A DNA stretch of 64,000 bases from Formosa algae (GCF_001439665.1 NZ_LMAK01000011.1:167899-231898); one strand, 5' to 3'; counted from the first letter of the stretch, positions 8,621-18,701 are shown. Program-made: numbers and translations. The notes: generated by a model not told the origin, from the sequence alone.

Positions 8621-10249
8621 ATGGATATCAACTTCAATAAAAACGAAGATCACAATAAACTTTTAGTATCAGAATTAAAAAGGCGCTTTGCCAAAGTCAG
8701 TCTTGGAGGCGGCTTAAAACGTATTGAAAAATTACATAGTAAAGGCAAACTTACAGCTAGAGAACGTATAGATTATTTATTAGATTCTAAATCTAAGAGT
8801 ATTGAAATCGGAAATTTTGCAGGAGAAGATATGTACGCAGAACATGGCGGATGTCCTTCTGGTGGTGTAGTTGTAAAAATAGGATACGTTAGCGGAAAAC
8901 AATGCATAGTTGTGGCTAATGATGCGACAGTTAAAGCCGGAGCTTGGTTTCCAATTACAGGGAAAAAGAACTTACGTGCTCAAGAGATTTCTATAGAAAA
9001 CAAATTACCTATTATATATTTAGTAGATAGCGCAGGAGTGTATTTACCACTTCAAGATGAAATATTTCCAGACAAAGAACACTTCGGACGTATTTTTAGA
9101 AATAACGCCATTATGAGTAGTATGGGTATTACTCAAATTTCAGCAGTTATGGGAAGTTGTGTTGCTGGAGGTGCTTACTTACCAATTATGAGTGATGAAG
9201 CCTTAATTGTAGATAAAACAGCAAGCATTTTTCTTGCAGGTAGTTATTTGGTCAAAGCTGCCATTGGAGAATCTATAGATAATGAAACCTTAGGAGGCGC
9301 TTCAACGCATTGCGAAATAAGTGGTGTAACCGATTATAAGGCTAAAGACGACAAAGATGCTTTAGATAAAATTAAGTTTATAATCGATAAAATTGGAGAT
9401 TACGACACAGCTGGTTTTAATCGTGCTGAAGCTTTAAAACCAAAAGACAATCCAAAAGATATATATGGCATTCTTCCAAAAAGCCGATCAGATCAATACG
9501 ACATGAAAGCGATCATTTCGCGTTTGGTAGACGATTCTGTTTTTGAAGAATATAAAGAAGGCTACGGAAAAACCATTATAACAGCCTATGCCAGAATTGA
9601 TGGTTGGGCCGTTGGTATCGTTGCAAATCAAAGGCAATTAGTGAAAACAAAACAAGGCGAAATGCAATTTGGCGGTGTTATTTATAACGACAGCGCAGAT
9701 AAAGCTACGCGTTTTATAGCCAATTGTAATCAGAAAAAAATACCACTTGTATTCTTACAAGATGTTACCGGATTTATGGTAGGTTCTAAATCTGAACATG
9801 GTGGCATTATAAAAGACGGTGCAAAAATGGTAAATGCAGTAAGTAATTCTGTGGTGCCTAAATTTACCATTATAATTGGAAACAGTTATGGCGCAGGAAA
9901 TTATGCCATGTGTGGTAAGGCATACGACCCGAGATTAATTGTCTCTTGGCCAAGTGCAGAACTTGCTGTAATGAGTGGGAATTCTGCCGCTAAAGTACTA
10001 CTACAAATAGAAACAGCATCTTTAAAAGCTAAAGGAGAAACCATAACCCCTGAAAAGGAAGCGGAATTATTTAATCAAATAAAATCGAGATACGACAATC
10101 AGGTATCTCCGTATTATGCAGCTTCTAGACTGTGGACAGATGGTATTATTGATCCGTTAGATACAAGAACTTGGATTTCTATGGGAATTGAAGCAGCCAA
10201 CCATGCACCTATAGAAAAGCCTTTTAATTTAGGTGTCATTCAGGTTTAA
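8621..10249 (+). CDS. acyl-CoA carboxylase carboxyltransferase (beta) subunit
   Basis: A 542-residue biotin-dependent carboxyltransferase of the propionyl/methylcrotonyl-CoA carboxylase beta type. It has two crotonase-fold halves. The first contains the acyl-CoA site with GGCPSGGVVVKIG and MGSCVAGGAYLPIMSDE. The second contains FLQDVTGFMVGSKSEHGGIIKDGAKM and GNSYGAGNYAMCGKAYDP. It should transfer carboxyl from carboxybiotin to an acyl-CoA in branched-chain or odd-chain metabolism. The biotin carboxylase/BCCP partner is not in the window. The region GGSKSEHGG resembles methylcrotonyl-CoA carboxylase, so substrate is uncertain. Confidence 0.92.
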   Translation: MDINFNKNEDHNKLLVSELKRRFAKVSLGGGLKRIEKLHSKGKLTARERIDYLLDSKSKSIEIGNFAGEDMYAEHGGCPSGGVVVKIGYVSGKQCIVVANDATVKAGAWFPITGKKNLRAQEISIENKLPIIYLVDSAGVYLPLQDEIFPDKEHFGRIFRNNAIMSSMGITQISAVMGSCVAGGAYLPIMSDEALIVDKTASIFLAGSYLVKAAIGESIDNETLGGASTHCEISGVTDYKAKDDKDALDKIKFIIDKIGDYDTAGFNRAEALKPKDNPKDIYGILPKSRSDQYDMKAIISRLVDDSVFEEYKEGYGKTIITAYARIDGWAVGIVANQRQLVKTKQGEMQFGGVIYNDSADKATRFIANCNQKKIPLVFLQDVTGFMVGSKSEHGGIIKDGAKMVNAVSNSVVPKFTIIIGNSYGAGNYAMCGKAYDPRLIVSWPSAELAVMSGNSAAKVLLQIETASLKAKGETITPEKEAELFNQIKSRYDNQVSPYYAASRLWTDGIIDPLDTRTWISMGIEAANHAPIEKPFNLGVIQV

Positions 10250-10306
10250 ACTAATATACAACATCAAAACCTACACGAATTCAACAACAACTATTATAAA
10301 TTTATT

Positions 10307-11527
10307 ATGAAAAAAACTACGAACTTATTGCTTGCGGTTCTAATGATTTTTGCTTTTACAGAAACAAGTCACGCCCAATTATGGAAAAAACTGAAACAAA
10401 AAGCAGAAGATGCTATTGTAAAAGAGGTTGATAAAACAATTAATGGTGATACACCTTCTGAGGATGAAGATGATGGAAACGTAGAACAAAGTGACACTGA
10501 ACAAGAAACTACAGTTGAAAATGATAGTAATGAAAACACGAGTATGGATAGCCCTGAAGTTTGGAGAAACTTTCGCTATGTCCCTGGTGAAGATGTAATA
10601 TTTTACGACGACTTAAGCTCTGAGCAAATTGGTGAATTTCCATCGCGTTGGGACTTAGTTAAAGGTGGTGCCGAAGTGGTAAAAATTAATGGTGAAAAGG
10701 CCATAATATTAGTTGCCGAAAATTCTAATATCATTACACCACTATTTAACTCTGAAGAGTATTTGGGTGAAGAATTCACTATTGAATACGATATTATGAT
10801 CCCAAATCTTGAAGAAGAACAAATTTGGTACATGAGACATGATTTACATTTTACTGATAATTTTAGGGTACATGATGCCGAAATTGAAATAAAAAAAGCA
10901 GCAAGAATAGAAGGTTGGGCAGCTAGTACCAATTTTAAAATGGAAAGTATTTCTATAGGGACTCAAAGTGCGTGGCACCACATTTCGATATCTTATTATA
11001 AAGGAAAATTTAAAATGTATTACGATTCTAAGCGTGTATCTAATATTCCTAAATTTGATCTTAAACCTAGCATACTTGCTATTGGTTTAATGTGTTACTC
11101 TAAGAACAAAACCCAACACCCTTATTTAGCCGTAAAAAACATTAGAATTGCACATGGTGGCGGAGAAATGTACAATAGAATTGTTGCAGATGGAGAATAT
11201 GTAACAAATGGAATTATTTTTGATAGTGGTAAATCTACAATAAAAGGGAGCTCTCAAGGAATTATCAATCAAATAGTGAATATTTTACAAGAAAATACAG
11301 ATTGGGAATTTGATATTATTGGACATACAGATAGCGATGGTACAGATGCCAGTAACTTAACCTTATCTAAAAACAGAGCCAATGCGGTTAAAGAAGCAAT
11401 TGTAAGTCAAGGTATCGCTGCAGATAGATTAAATGTTATTGGTAAAGGAGAATCTCAGCCTTTAAATACTAATAGAACTCCAGAAGAAAAAGCTAATAAT
11501 AGACGTGTAGCTTTTGTCAAAAAATAA
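10307..11527 (+). CDS. secreted OmpA-family protein
   Basis: A 406-residue exported protein. The signal peptide (about 1-24) ends at SHAQ. An acidic, low-complexity linker (about 47-85, rich in D, E, T and S) follows. A beta-rich middle (about 95-285) looks like a concanavalin/LamG-type sandwich. The C-terminal OmpA domain (about 300-406) contains IIFDSGKSTI, GHTDSDGTDASNLTLSKNRA and NNRRV. It probably anchors to peptidoglycan and presents the middle domain in the periplasm or at the cell surface. It ends at a strong bidirectional terminator. Confidence 0.88.
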   Translation: MKKTTNLLLAVLMIFAFTETSHAQLWKKLKQKAEDAIVKEVDKTINGDTPSEDEDDGNVEQSDTEQETTVENDSNENTSMDSPEVWRNFRYVPGEDVIFYDDLSSEQIGEFPSRWDLVKGGAEVVKINGEKAIILVAENSNIITPLFNSEEYLGEEFTIEYDIMIPNLEEEQIWYMRHDLHFTDNFRVHDAEIEIKKAARIEGWAASTNFKMESISIGTQSAWHHISISYYKGKFKMYYDSKRVSNIPKFDLKPSILAIGLMCYSKNKTQHPYLAVKNIRIAHGGGEMYNRIVADGEYVTNGIIFDSGKSTIKGSSQGIINQIVNILQENTDWEFDIIGHTDSDGTDASNLTLSKNRANAVKEAIVSQGIAADRLNVIGKGESQPLNTNRTPEEKANNRRVAFVKK

Positions 11528-11548
11528 GCAGAACAACAACGCATTAAA

Positions 11549-11591
11549 AAAGCCGCTAATTCACACATAACGTTTGTGAATTAGCGGCTTT
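11549..11591. terminator. bidirectional terminator with a 17-bp stem
   Basis: AAAGCCGCTAATTCACA (11549-11565) pairs perfectly with 11575-11591 across a 9-nt loop. A and T tracts flank it. It serves both the OmpA gene and the convergent menE. Confidence 0.9.
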
Positions 11592-11611
11592 AACTTTTAT
11601 AAAATAATAGC

Positions 11612-12691
11612 TTATTTAAGTAATTCTAATGTTTTTTTACGTTGTATTTTTCTGTTAGGAGTTTCAATAAATTTCTTTACAAAAAGAATGTCTTTAGGAA
11701 TTTCGTTCTTTTTAAGATCTTTAAATATAATTGGATCAATGGTTTTCTCTTCACCTTCAATCACTAAAACTAAGCGTTCTCCAAGCTTTTCATCTGCTTG
11801 TCCAGCCACAAAGAAGCGTTCAGAGATTCCGCCTGTTAAATGCTTTTCAATTTGTTCAGCAAATAACTTTAAACCTCCAGAGTTAATCACATTATCAATT
11901 CTACCAATTAATTTAAATTCATTTTCAGAATGCATCACTGCAACATCATTAGTTTCTAAAGCACCATCAAATAAATAATCGGCTTCTAGCACTAAACAAT
12001 CTTGTGCATTAGTAGAGACCTTTACATTAGGCATGGCTTTATAAAAATCTGATTTATTAGGACCATTTAAAGCTCTATAAGCAATATGGCTTACCGTTTC
12101 TGTCATTCCATATGTTGAGTAACATTGGGTGTCTATATCTTGAATATCTTCCAATAATTGATGAGGCGATGCTGCTCCACCAATAATTAAAGCCTTAAAA
12201 TGTTGTAGTTTTGAAAGTGAATTCTGGGCTTGCAACGGAATCATCGCAGCGAAATCATACGTTTTATCTAAATCAAAAACCGGAGTTATTTTGGGCGGCA
12301 CAACATCTAATTCTAAACCTAAAATCATAGCACGAACCAACATCATTCGTCCTGCAATAAAATTAAATGGTAAACAATGTAACAAACTATCTCCTGGACG
12401 TAAATTAAACGCATTACCTGTCGCGATAGCAGAATTTACCATGGCTTGTTTCTTTATCTTAATCTTTTTAGGTATACCAATAGATCCTGAAGTTTGCACT
12501 TCTACATAATCATTATTATCTAACCAAGCCTGTAAAAAATCGCCTAACGTCTTTTGGTGAGGTTCCCCTTCTTTAATGAAACAATAAGCAACTTCCCCTA
12601 AAGATTCAGAATCGTAATAACGTCCGTTTAGTTTAAATTTTAGATGAATTTTATCATATGTTGGTATCTTGGTCTTTACTTCTGTTATCAT
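11612..12691 (-). CDS. menE: o-succinylbenzoate--CoA ligase
   Basis: A 359-residue AMP-forming acyl-CoA ligase that activates o-succinylbenzoate in menaquinone synthesis. The P-loop VQTSGSIGIPKKIKIKK and the STYGMTETVSH adenylate motif are clear. The C-terminal domain has LIGRIDNVINSGG and a final TPNRKIQRKK segment with the catalytic lysine. It is shorter than the 450-490 residues of most MenE proteins, as is usual in Bacteroidota. It is the last gene of the menC-CPBP-menE run on the minus strand. Confidence 0.9.
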   Translation of the reverse strand: MITEVKTKIPTYDKIHLKFKLNGRYYDSESLGEVAYCFIKEGEPHQKTLGDFLQAWLDNNDYVEVQTSGSIGIPKKIKIKKQAMVNSAIATGNAFNLRPGDSLLHCLPFNFIAGRMMLVRAMILGLELDVVPPKITPVFDLDKTYDFAAMIPLQAQNSLSKLQHFKALIIGGAASPHQLLEDIQDIDTQCYSTYGMTETVSHIAYRALNGPNKSDFYKAMPNVKVSTNAQDCLVLEADYLFDGALETNDVAVMHSENEFKLIGRIDNVINSGGLKLFAEQIEKHLTGGISERFFVAGQADEKLGERLVLVIEGEEKTIDPIIFKDLKKNEIPKDILFVKKFIETPNRKIQRKKTLELLK

Positions 12692-12734
12692 GATAAATAG
12701 TATTATATAGTAAATTAATTATTGTTTTTAAATT

Positions 12735-13712
12735 TTATTTTTGGTCTTCTTTAAAGACACCTTCAAGAACAGGTTCTGGAATGGGCATATTAACTTGTCC
12801 TGTTAATTTCGCTTTCCAATCTGTCCATTTGTATTTCTTTGAAAAGATAAAAAGTAAAATTGGAAAAACGACAAACACGGGAAGAAAAATTTCTATAAAA
12901 CTTGCTTTTCCGGGTTCTGAAATATCTTTAAAAACCGAATAGGTTTGAAGCGCACTCCAATCTGATGTCACCAATAAAGCGGTGAAGAAATTATTAGCGG
13001 CATGAAACCCTAAAGATAATTCCATCCCATCGTCCATTAAAGTCAGTATCCCTAAAAACAGACCTGTTCCAATATAATATACCATTATGGTATAGCCCAA
13101 CTGTTCTACCTCAGGATTTGCTATGTGCAAACCTCCAAAAATTAAAGATGTAAGTATTAAAGGTAATAATCTCGTTTTAGAAATAACTCCTATCCCCTGC
13201 ATTAAATAACCTCTAAACATATATTCTTCAAAACTAGTTTGAATAGGAATTAATATGATGGCAATGACTAAAAGAATTAGGAAATTATTCAATTGAAAAT
13301 TAATAATATAATTTTCTGGAGACATGTTGTAATCGATAATAATGAATAGAGAGGAAATACATCCCCAAAGTAAAAACGAAAACCCAACACGCTTCCAATC
13401 TATTGATTTTCGTGTAGTTGTAAAAGTAATTAATGGTAATTTATGAATGAGTTTTACCGCTAGAAACAAACACAATAGACCGCCTAAAAATGGCAACATG
13501 ATAAATATTAAATTCAAATTAGAATCGAATAAGCCCATGACATAATTGGTGTCTTGCATTCTTGTTAAATCAACAGCTCCTTGCAGTGTTTTTAGGCTAA
13601 TAGCAATAATGTGTGGCAAAGAAAACACCATAACCCCCACCAAGGCTAGTATAACTCCAATTATATATCTCCACCAATCTGTTAATCCTTTATATGCTTG
13701 ACTTATATACAT
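12735..13712 (-). CDS. CPBP family intramembrane metalloprotease
   Basis: A 325-residue membrane protein with about eight helices and the three Abi/CAAX-protease motifs. These are EEYMFRGYLMQG (EExxxR), FGGLHIANPE (FxxxH) and GFHAANNFFTA (HxxxN). It is probably an intramembrane protease or prenyl-protein processing-like enzyme, with unknown substrate. It lies 8 bp after menC and 43 bp before menE, a position it shares with men clusters of related genomes as far as I recall. That suggests cotranscription but not a role in menaquinone synthesis. Confidence 0.88.
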   Translation of the reverse strand: MYISQAYKGLTDWWRYIIGVILALVGVMVFSLPHIIAISLKTLQGAVDLTRMQDTNYVMGLFDSNLNLIFIMLPFLGGLLCLFLAVKLIHKLPLITFTTTRKSIDWKRVGFSFLLWGCISSLFIIIDYNMSPENYIINFQLNNFLILLVIAIILIPIQTSFEEYMFRGYLMQGIGVISKTRLLPLILTSLIFGGLHIANPEVEQLGYTIMVYYIGTGLFLGILTLMDDGMELSLGFHAANNFFTALLVTSDWSALQTYSVFKDISEPGKASFIEIFLPVFVVFPILLFIFSKKYKWTDWKAKLTGQVNMPIPEPVLEGVFKEDQK

Positions 13713-13719
13713 GTTTTAT

Positions 13720-14757
13720 TTATAAATTATAATTCCAATTGGTGTTAATATCATATTGTAAAATTCCATTTTTCACTTCTAAAGGCGAATCAAAATTGTT
13801 AGTAAAAAGCCCTCCAGTACCTAATCCTTGCGGCAATGTGCTTTGTAATGTATATGTATACTGGGCAATAGCATTTAAACCTATATTACTTTCTAAAGCA
13901 CTCGTTATCCACCAGCCAATATTTTGATGTGTTGCTAATGAAATCCAAGAATCACTGCCTTGAAATCCACCTACTAAACTGGGTTTTAATATGATGTATT
14001 GCGGATTAATTTGTTCTAAAAGTGCTTTTTTATCTTCGTCTTTAAAAACACCTATTAACTCTTCGTCTAAAGCTATTGGTAAAGGCGTAACCTCGCATAA
14101 ACCCGACATTGCTTCTATTTGACCAGCTTTAATAGGTTGTTCTATAGAATGTAAATCGAAATCTGATAATACTTTTAATTTTTCTAAAGCTTCATCTGGA
14201 TGAAATGCACCATTGGCATCGACACGTAATTCTATTTCTGAAGCAGAGAATTCATTCCTAATCGATTTTAATAAGTCTACTTCTGTCTGAAAATCTATAG
14301 CTCCAATTTTCATTTTAATACAATTAAAACCGCCTTTAAGCTTATCTTTTATTTGAGCTTTCATGAAGCTTTCACTTCCCATCCAAATCAATCCATTTAT
14401 AGGAATGGCTTCTTCTCCTGAAGTAAATTTTGAGGGAAATAAAGTAAATGGTGTTACTCCTGCCAAGGATTTAAATGCCATTTCTAATCCGAATTGGATA
14501 CTAGGAAATGCAATCAATTCTTTTAATAACACCTCTAAGCCCAAGTTTATATTATGGCAAGCCCATTGTAGTTTCTCTTCGTAATCTGGTCTATCATCTA
14601 TAGACAAGCCTCTGAACACGCCTGTTTCTCCAATGCCTTTCTTTCCATCTACTTCTAAATGAATAAACCAAGTTTCTTTGGTAGTAAGTACTCCTCTAGA
14701 GGTTCCGCTAGGGTTTTTAAATTCTAAAATGTACTTGTGATAAGTTGCTACAATCAT
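13720..14757 (-). CDS. menC: o-succinylbenzoate synthase
   Basis: A 345-residue member of the enolase superfamily, dehydrating SHCHC to o-succinylbenzoate. The KMKIGAIDF lysine motif and the metal ligands in LRVDANGAF, SIEQPI and IALDEEL are in the proper order. A C-terminal ILKPSLVGGF carries the second catalytic lysine. The start is set at the ATG at 14757 (MIVATYHKY), because the longer frame to 14775 begins at TTG. It is first in the menC-CPBP-menE run. Confidence 0.9.
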   Translation of the reverse strand: MIVATYHKYILEFKNPSGTSRGVLTTKETWFIHLEVDGKKGIGETGVFRGLSIDDRPDYEEKLQWACHNINLGLEVLLKELIAFPSIQFGLEMAFKSLAGVTPFTLFPSKFTSGEEAIPINGLIWMGSESFMKAQIKDKLKGGFNCIKMKIGAIDFQTEVDLLKSIRNEFSASEIELRVDANGAFHPDEALEKLKVLSDFDLHSIEQPIKAGQIEAMSGLCEVTPLPIALDEELIGVFKDEDKKALLEQINPQYIILKPSLVGGFQGSDSWISLATHQNIGWWITSALESNIGLNAIAQYTYTLQSTLPQGLGTGGLFTNNFDSPLEVKNGILQYDINTNWNYNL

Positions 14758-14821
14758 AAGATCAAAAATACTCAATTATTTTTTCAAATCGGGTAACCAA
14801 AGCGTGTGAAAAACTCATAAA

Positions 14822-14861
14822 AAAGCCTTAAAATATACTTAACTATATAATTTAAGGCTTT
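14822..14861 (-). terminator. terminator of the MBL-fold hydrolase gene
   Basis: AAAGCCTTAAA (14822-14832) pairs with TTTAAGGCTTT (14851-14861), an 11-bp stem with an 18-nt loop. On the minus strand it is followed by a T tract, just after the stop at 14881. Confidence 0.75.
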
Positions 14862-14880
14862 ACGGTATATGGTTTAAAAC

Positions 14881-15558
14881 TTAAAGTTCTATACTTTCTC
14901 CTATATCAAGTAGCATGAGATCTTTGTCTTTATCGAAAAACTTGCGTTTTGCTTCTTCATGATCTATTTCAATATATCCAAACGTATCGAAATGATAACC
15001 CATAACTTTATCGCAACCTACAAAATCGCTAGCAATAATAGCATCGTCTACATTCATTGTAAAATTATCTCCAATAGGAAAAATGGCTAAATCTAATTTG
15101 GTTTGCATCGGAATTAACTTCATATCAAAAGTTAAAGCAGTATCTCCGGCTATATAAATATTTTTACGTTCGCCTTCTATAACAAAACCACCAGGATTAC
15201 CTCCATAAGAACCATCTGCAAAACTTGACGAATGAATTGCATTGACGTATTTAACGGTACCAAATTCAAAATCCCATTTTCCACCGTGATTCATCGGGTG
15301 ACCTTCAAAACCTTTGTTTGCGTAGTAGGTAACAATTTCTGCATTCGATACAATTACAGCGTTAGTACGCTTGGCAATGGCCTCTACATCTGCAACGTGA
15401 TCTTCATGTGCATGTGTTAATAAAATATAATCTGCATTAAGTGTTTCAATGTTAATGTGAGATGCTTTTTCGTTAGGCGAAATAAACGGATCTACCAAAA
15501 TTGATATATCATTTACTTCTATTCCTAAACTTGCATGTCCGTAAAATGTAATTTTCAT
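14881..15558 (-). CDS. UPF0173-type metal-dependent hydrolase (MBL fold)
   Basis: A 225-residue metallo-beta-lactamase-fold protein. The N-terminal ITFYGHASLGIEV strand, the zinc motif LLTHAHEDHVAD and the later YIAGDTALTFDMKLI and MGYHFDTFGYIE match the UPF0173 family of YtkL/UlaG-like hydrolases. The substrate is unknown. It sits between menA and menC with terminators on both sides, so it is probably its own transcription unit even though it lies inside the men cluster. Confidence 0.88.
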   Translation of the reverse strand: MKITFYGHASLGIEVNDISILVDPFISPNEKASHINIETLNADYILLTHAHEDHVADVEAIAKRTNAVIVSNAEIVTYYANKGFEGHPMNHGGKWDFEFGTVKYVNAIHSSSFADGSYGGNPGGFVIEGERKNIYIAGDTALTFDMKLIPMQTKLDLAIFPIGDNFTMNVDDAIIASDFVGCDKVMGYHFDTFGYIEIDHEEAKRKFFDKDKDLMLLDIGESIEL

Positions 15559-15590
15559 ATGTCAATAATTTCTAAATTAATTTACAAAAA

Positions 15591-15624
15591 AAACTCAGAC
15601 AGATTAAATAATATGTCTGAGTTT
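15591..15624 (-). terminator. terminator after menA
   Basis: AAACTCAGACA (15591-15601) pairs with TGTCTGAGTTT (15614-15624), an 11-bp perfect stem followed on the minus strand by a run of T. It ends the menB-menA transcript. Confidence 0.8.
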
Positions 15625-15763
15625 CTCAGTCCCCAAAAATAAAGCTAATTTAAGCTTACTATTGATAAAATATCAACTTATATAAAGATACAAAATATTA
15701 TAATGCACATATCTTATAAGTTTTCAACTTAACTATATTTAACAGTATATGGAGGTGTTTTTT

Positions 15764-16666
15764 TTATATAATAAAACCTAATCCTAACAATACCGAAAGA
15801 AAAAAAGTACTCAGTGCTAGTTTCTTTAATTCTGGATCTAAATCTCTTGGCACATCATTTTTGTACACTGTTATTAGATGTTTTATTAGCGGAATATATA
15901 CGATTACAAAAATTAAATTTTTAGGTGATGTATAATATATTATAGCAAAAATTGCTGTAATTAACATAGCGCCTCCAACCAAAGCATAATGATAATGTTT
16001 AGCTTTTTCTGCGCCTAGTTTTACAACAAGTGTATTTTTATTAGATTTAGCATCCGATAAAATATCCCGCATATTATTTAAGTTCAAGACTCCAGAACTT
16101 AACATTCCAATAGCGATTGCTGGTAAAAATGTAATATAATCTATTTGCTTGACAAACAACACATAAGACCCTATAACACTGACTAATCCAAAAAACAAAA
16201 ATACAAATATATCACCTAAACCTCTATAACCATAGGCAGAATTTCCAACGGTATATTTTATCGCTGCGACTACACAAGCCACTCCCAAAACAAGGAAAAA
16301 AATAGACATTAAAAAATTTTCTGCTCCGAAAGACACCCCAATTAAAGAAATCGCAAACACCAGAGTAATTAGAACATTTATCTTAATTGCCAAAAGCATT
16401 TGTGAGGCAGTAATATCACCACTTTGTAAAGCTCGCATAGGCCCAATACGATCTGCGTTATCGGTTCCTTTTACACCATCTCCATAATCGTTTGCCAGAT
16501 TAGATAGAATTTGTAAACTCAGTGTAGTCAGGATTGCCAAAGCAAAAATTAGCCCATTAAAAAATCCATCGTAAGCAGCTAAACATCCACCCACAATAAT
16601 ACCTGAAATAGATAACGGCAAGGTTCTTAAACGCATGGCCGAAATCCATTTTGAAAAATTACTCAT
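15764..16666 (-). CDS. menA: 1,4-dihydroxy-2-naphthoate polyprenyltransferase
   Basis: A 300-residue UbiA-superfamily membrane prenyltransferase that attaches the isoprenoid tail to DHNA. Eight or nine helices are expected. The first aspartate motif is in NLANDYGDGVKGTDNADRIG, and the second in LNLNNMRDILSDAKSNKNT. The RTLPLSISGIIVGG start is typical of MenA. It follows menB by 9 bp or so on the same strand, and a terminator comes after it. Confidence 0.94.
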   Translation of the reverse strand: MSNFSKWISAMRLRTLPLSISGIIVGGCLAAYDGFFNGLIFALAILTTLSLQILSNLANDYGDGVKGTDNADRIGPMRALQSGDITASQMLLAIKINVLITLVFAISLIGVSFGAENFLMSIFFLVLGVACVVAAIKYTVGNSAYGYRGLGDIFVFLFFGLVSVIGSYVLFVKQIDYITFLPAIAIGMLSSGVLNLNNMRDILSDAKSNKNTLVVKLGAEKAKHYHYALVGGAMLITAIFAIIYYTSPKNLIFVIVYIPLIKHLITVYKNDVPRDLDPELKKLALSTFFLSVLLGLGFII

Positions 16667-16675
16667 ATGTATCTA

Positions 16676-17515
16676 TTATGGAATCCATTTTTTCTCGAAG
16701 TTAGGCGCACGTTTTTCTAAAAATGCATTTCTACCTTCTTTAGCCTCATCTGTCATATAAGCTAAACGCGTCACTTCACCCGCAAATACTTGTTGTCCAA
16801 CCATACCATCATCTGTTAAATTCATAGCGAATTTCAACATTTTGATAGATGTAGGCGACTTTGCTAAAATTTCTTGTGCCCATTCGTAAGCCGTTGCTTC
16901 TAATTCTGCATGTGGAATAACAGCGTTTACCATACCCATTTCGTAAGCTTCTTGAGCGTTATAATTACGTCCTAAAAAGAAAATTTCTCTTGCTTTTTTC
17001 TGTCCCACCATTTTAGCTAAATAGGCAGAACCATAACCAGCATCAAAACTGGTAACATCGGCATCGGTTTGTTTAAAAATAGCGTGTTCTTTACTCGCTA
17101 ACGTTAAATCACAAATCACGTGTAACGAATGTCCGCCACCAACAGCCCAACCAGGAACCACAGCAATAACCACTTTAGGCATAAAGCGAATTAATCGTTG
17201 TACTTCTAATATATTTAAACGGTGATAACCATCTTCTCCAACATAGCCTTGTTTTCCTCTAGCGTTCTGATCGCCACCACTGCAAAACGAATAGACACCA
17301 TCTTTAGACGATGGGCCTTCTGCCGATAATAATACGACTCCAATGTTTACATCTTCATTAGCATCGTAGAATGCTTCATATAATTCACTCGTCGTTTTTG
17401 GTCTAAACGCATTTCTAATATCTGGTCTGTTAAATGCTATACGAGCAACACCATTACATTTTTTATAAGTAATGTCTTCGTATTCTTTGACAGTTACCCA
17501 ATTTGCTTGTTCCAT
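16676..17515 (-). CDS. menB: 1,4-dihydroxy-2-naphthoyl-CoA synthase
   Basis: A 279-residue crotonase-family enzyme that closes the naphthoate ring from o-succinylbenzoyl-CoA. Diagnostic MenB segments are ARIAFNRPDIRNAFRPKT, FCSGGDQNARG, GWAVGGGHSLHVICDLT and the C-terminal FLEKRAPNFEKKWIP. The ATG at 17515 (MEQANW) is preferred, since the longer frame begins at a TTG at 17533. It forms a pair with menA and is divergent from the C1 peptidase gene. Confidence 0.95.
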   Translation of the reverse strand: MEQANWVTVKEYEDITYKKCNGVARIAFNRPDIRNAFRPKTTSELYEAFYDANEDVNIGVVLLSAEGPSSKDGVYSFCSGGDQNARGKQGYVGEDGYHRLNILEVQRLIRFMPKVVIAVVPGWAVGGGHSLHVICDLTLASKEHAIFKQTDADVTSFDAGYGSAYLAKMVGQKKAREIFFLGRNYNAQEAYEMGMVNAVIPHAELEATAYEWAQEILAKSPTSIKMLKFAMNLTDDGMVGQQVFAGEVTRLAYMTDEAKEGRNAFLEKRAPNFEKKWIP

Positions 17516-17567
17516 TTTTCTTATTTTAGCCAAAAATAAATCATTTTAAATAAACCCATACTTCATA

Positions 17568-18683
17568 ATGAAAAAATATAGTATTTTCTTATTACTCGTT
17601 GCATTTACGTCTGTATCGTTTGCTCAGGCTTACAAATTTGAAACCAAAATAGATTTAGGTGCTTTAGATGTTTTAAGTCAAGGTAATACCGGAACTTGTT
17701 GGAGTTTCTCAACCTCTTCATTTTTAGAAAGTGAAATTTTAAGAACAACAAGTAAGCATATAGATTTGTCTGAAATGTATAATGTAAGACAAACCTACCC
17801 TTTAAAATCGTGGAACTATGTGATGCGTCAAGGTAAAGCACAATTTAGTGAAGGTGGATTAGCACATGACGTTATAAACAGTATGGAAGCTTACGGATTA
17901 GTCCCAAATGAAGCTTATACAGGTTTATTAAAACGCGAAACTAAACATGATCACTCTGAAATTGTAGACGAATTAAAAACCATTTTAGATGCTTATATTA
18001 AAAATCCGAAAACATATGATGGTGATTGGAAAGCTGACGTTTCTAAAGTATTAGACAAAGAATTAGGAGAGGTAAAAACAAACTTTACTTACGAAGGCGT
18101 GTCGTATACACCACAATCTTTTCTTGCCATGACAGGATTAAAAGCGAGCAATTATGTAACCATTACATCTTTTACACACCAACCTTACAATACATCCTTT
18201 ATTTTAGACATTCCTGATAATTTTTCTAATGGACGTTTTTATAATGTTGAATTAGATGATTTAGTAGATATTACGAATGATGCACTAAAAAAAGGATTTA
18301 CTGTTGAATTAGATTGCGATGTTAGTGAAAAAACATTCTCTTCTAAATACGGGGTTGCTGTAATGCCAAAAGATGAAAAAGATTACGATGCTGCTTTAAA
18401 ATCAATTGAAAAAGAATTAAAAGTAACTCCAGAATACCGCCAAAAAGAATTTGAAAACTTTGACACTACAGACGATCACTTAATGCATATTGTAGGTTTG
18501 GTTGAAGACCAAAAAGGAAATTCTTATTATAAAGTAAAAAACTCTTGGGGAGGAAATTCAGACAAAGTATCTAACGATGGATATATCTACATGAGTGAAG
18601 CCTATTTTAAGCTTAAAACCATTTCTATCATGGTGCACAAAGATGCCTTATCTAGATCTATAAAAAAGGATTTGAGTCTATAA
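17568..18683 (+). CDS. secreted C1-family (papain-like) cysteine peptidase
   Basis: A 371-residue exported peptidase. After a signal peptide (about 1-20, ending SFAQ) the active site is QGNTGTCWSFSTSS with Cys44, DDHLMHIVGL with His307 and KVKNSWGG with Asn325. The order Gln/Cys/His/Asn and the long spacing fit bleomycin hydrolase/aminopeptidase C-like C1 enzymes. The signal peptide suggests periplasmic or secreted action, unlike cytosolic PepC. It lies alone on the plus strand within the men cluster, divergent from menB, and ends at a strong terminator. Confidence 0.9.
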   Translation: MKKYSIFLLLVAFTSVSFAQAYKFETKIDLGALDVLSQGNTGTCWSFSTSSFLESEILRTTSKHIDLSEMYNVRQTYPLKSWNYVMRQGKAQFSEGGLAHDVINSMEAYGLVPNEAYTGLLKRETKHDHSEIVDELKTILDAYIKNPKTYDGDWKADVSKVLDKELGEVKTNFTYEGVSYTPQSFLAMTGLKASNYVTITSFTHQPYNTSFILDIPDNFSNGRFYNVELDDLVDITNDALKKGFTVELDCDVSEKTFSSKYGVAVMPKDEKDYDAALKSIEKELKVTPEYRQKEFENFDTTDDHLMHIVGLVEDQKGNSYYKVKNSWGGNSDKVSNDGYIYMSEAYFKLKTISIMVHKDALSRSIKKDLSL

Positions 18684-18701
18684 TTTAAGACTTAAATCCA
18701 T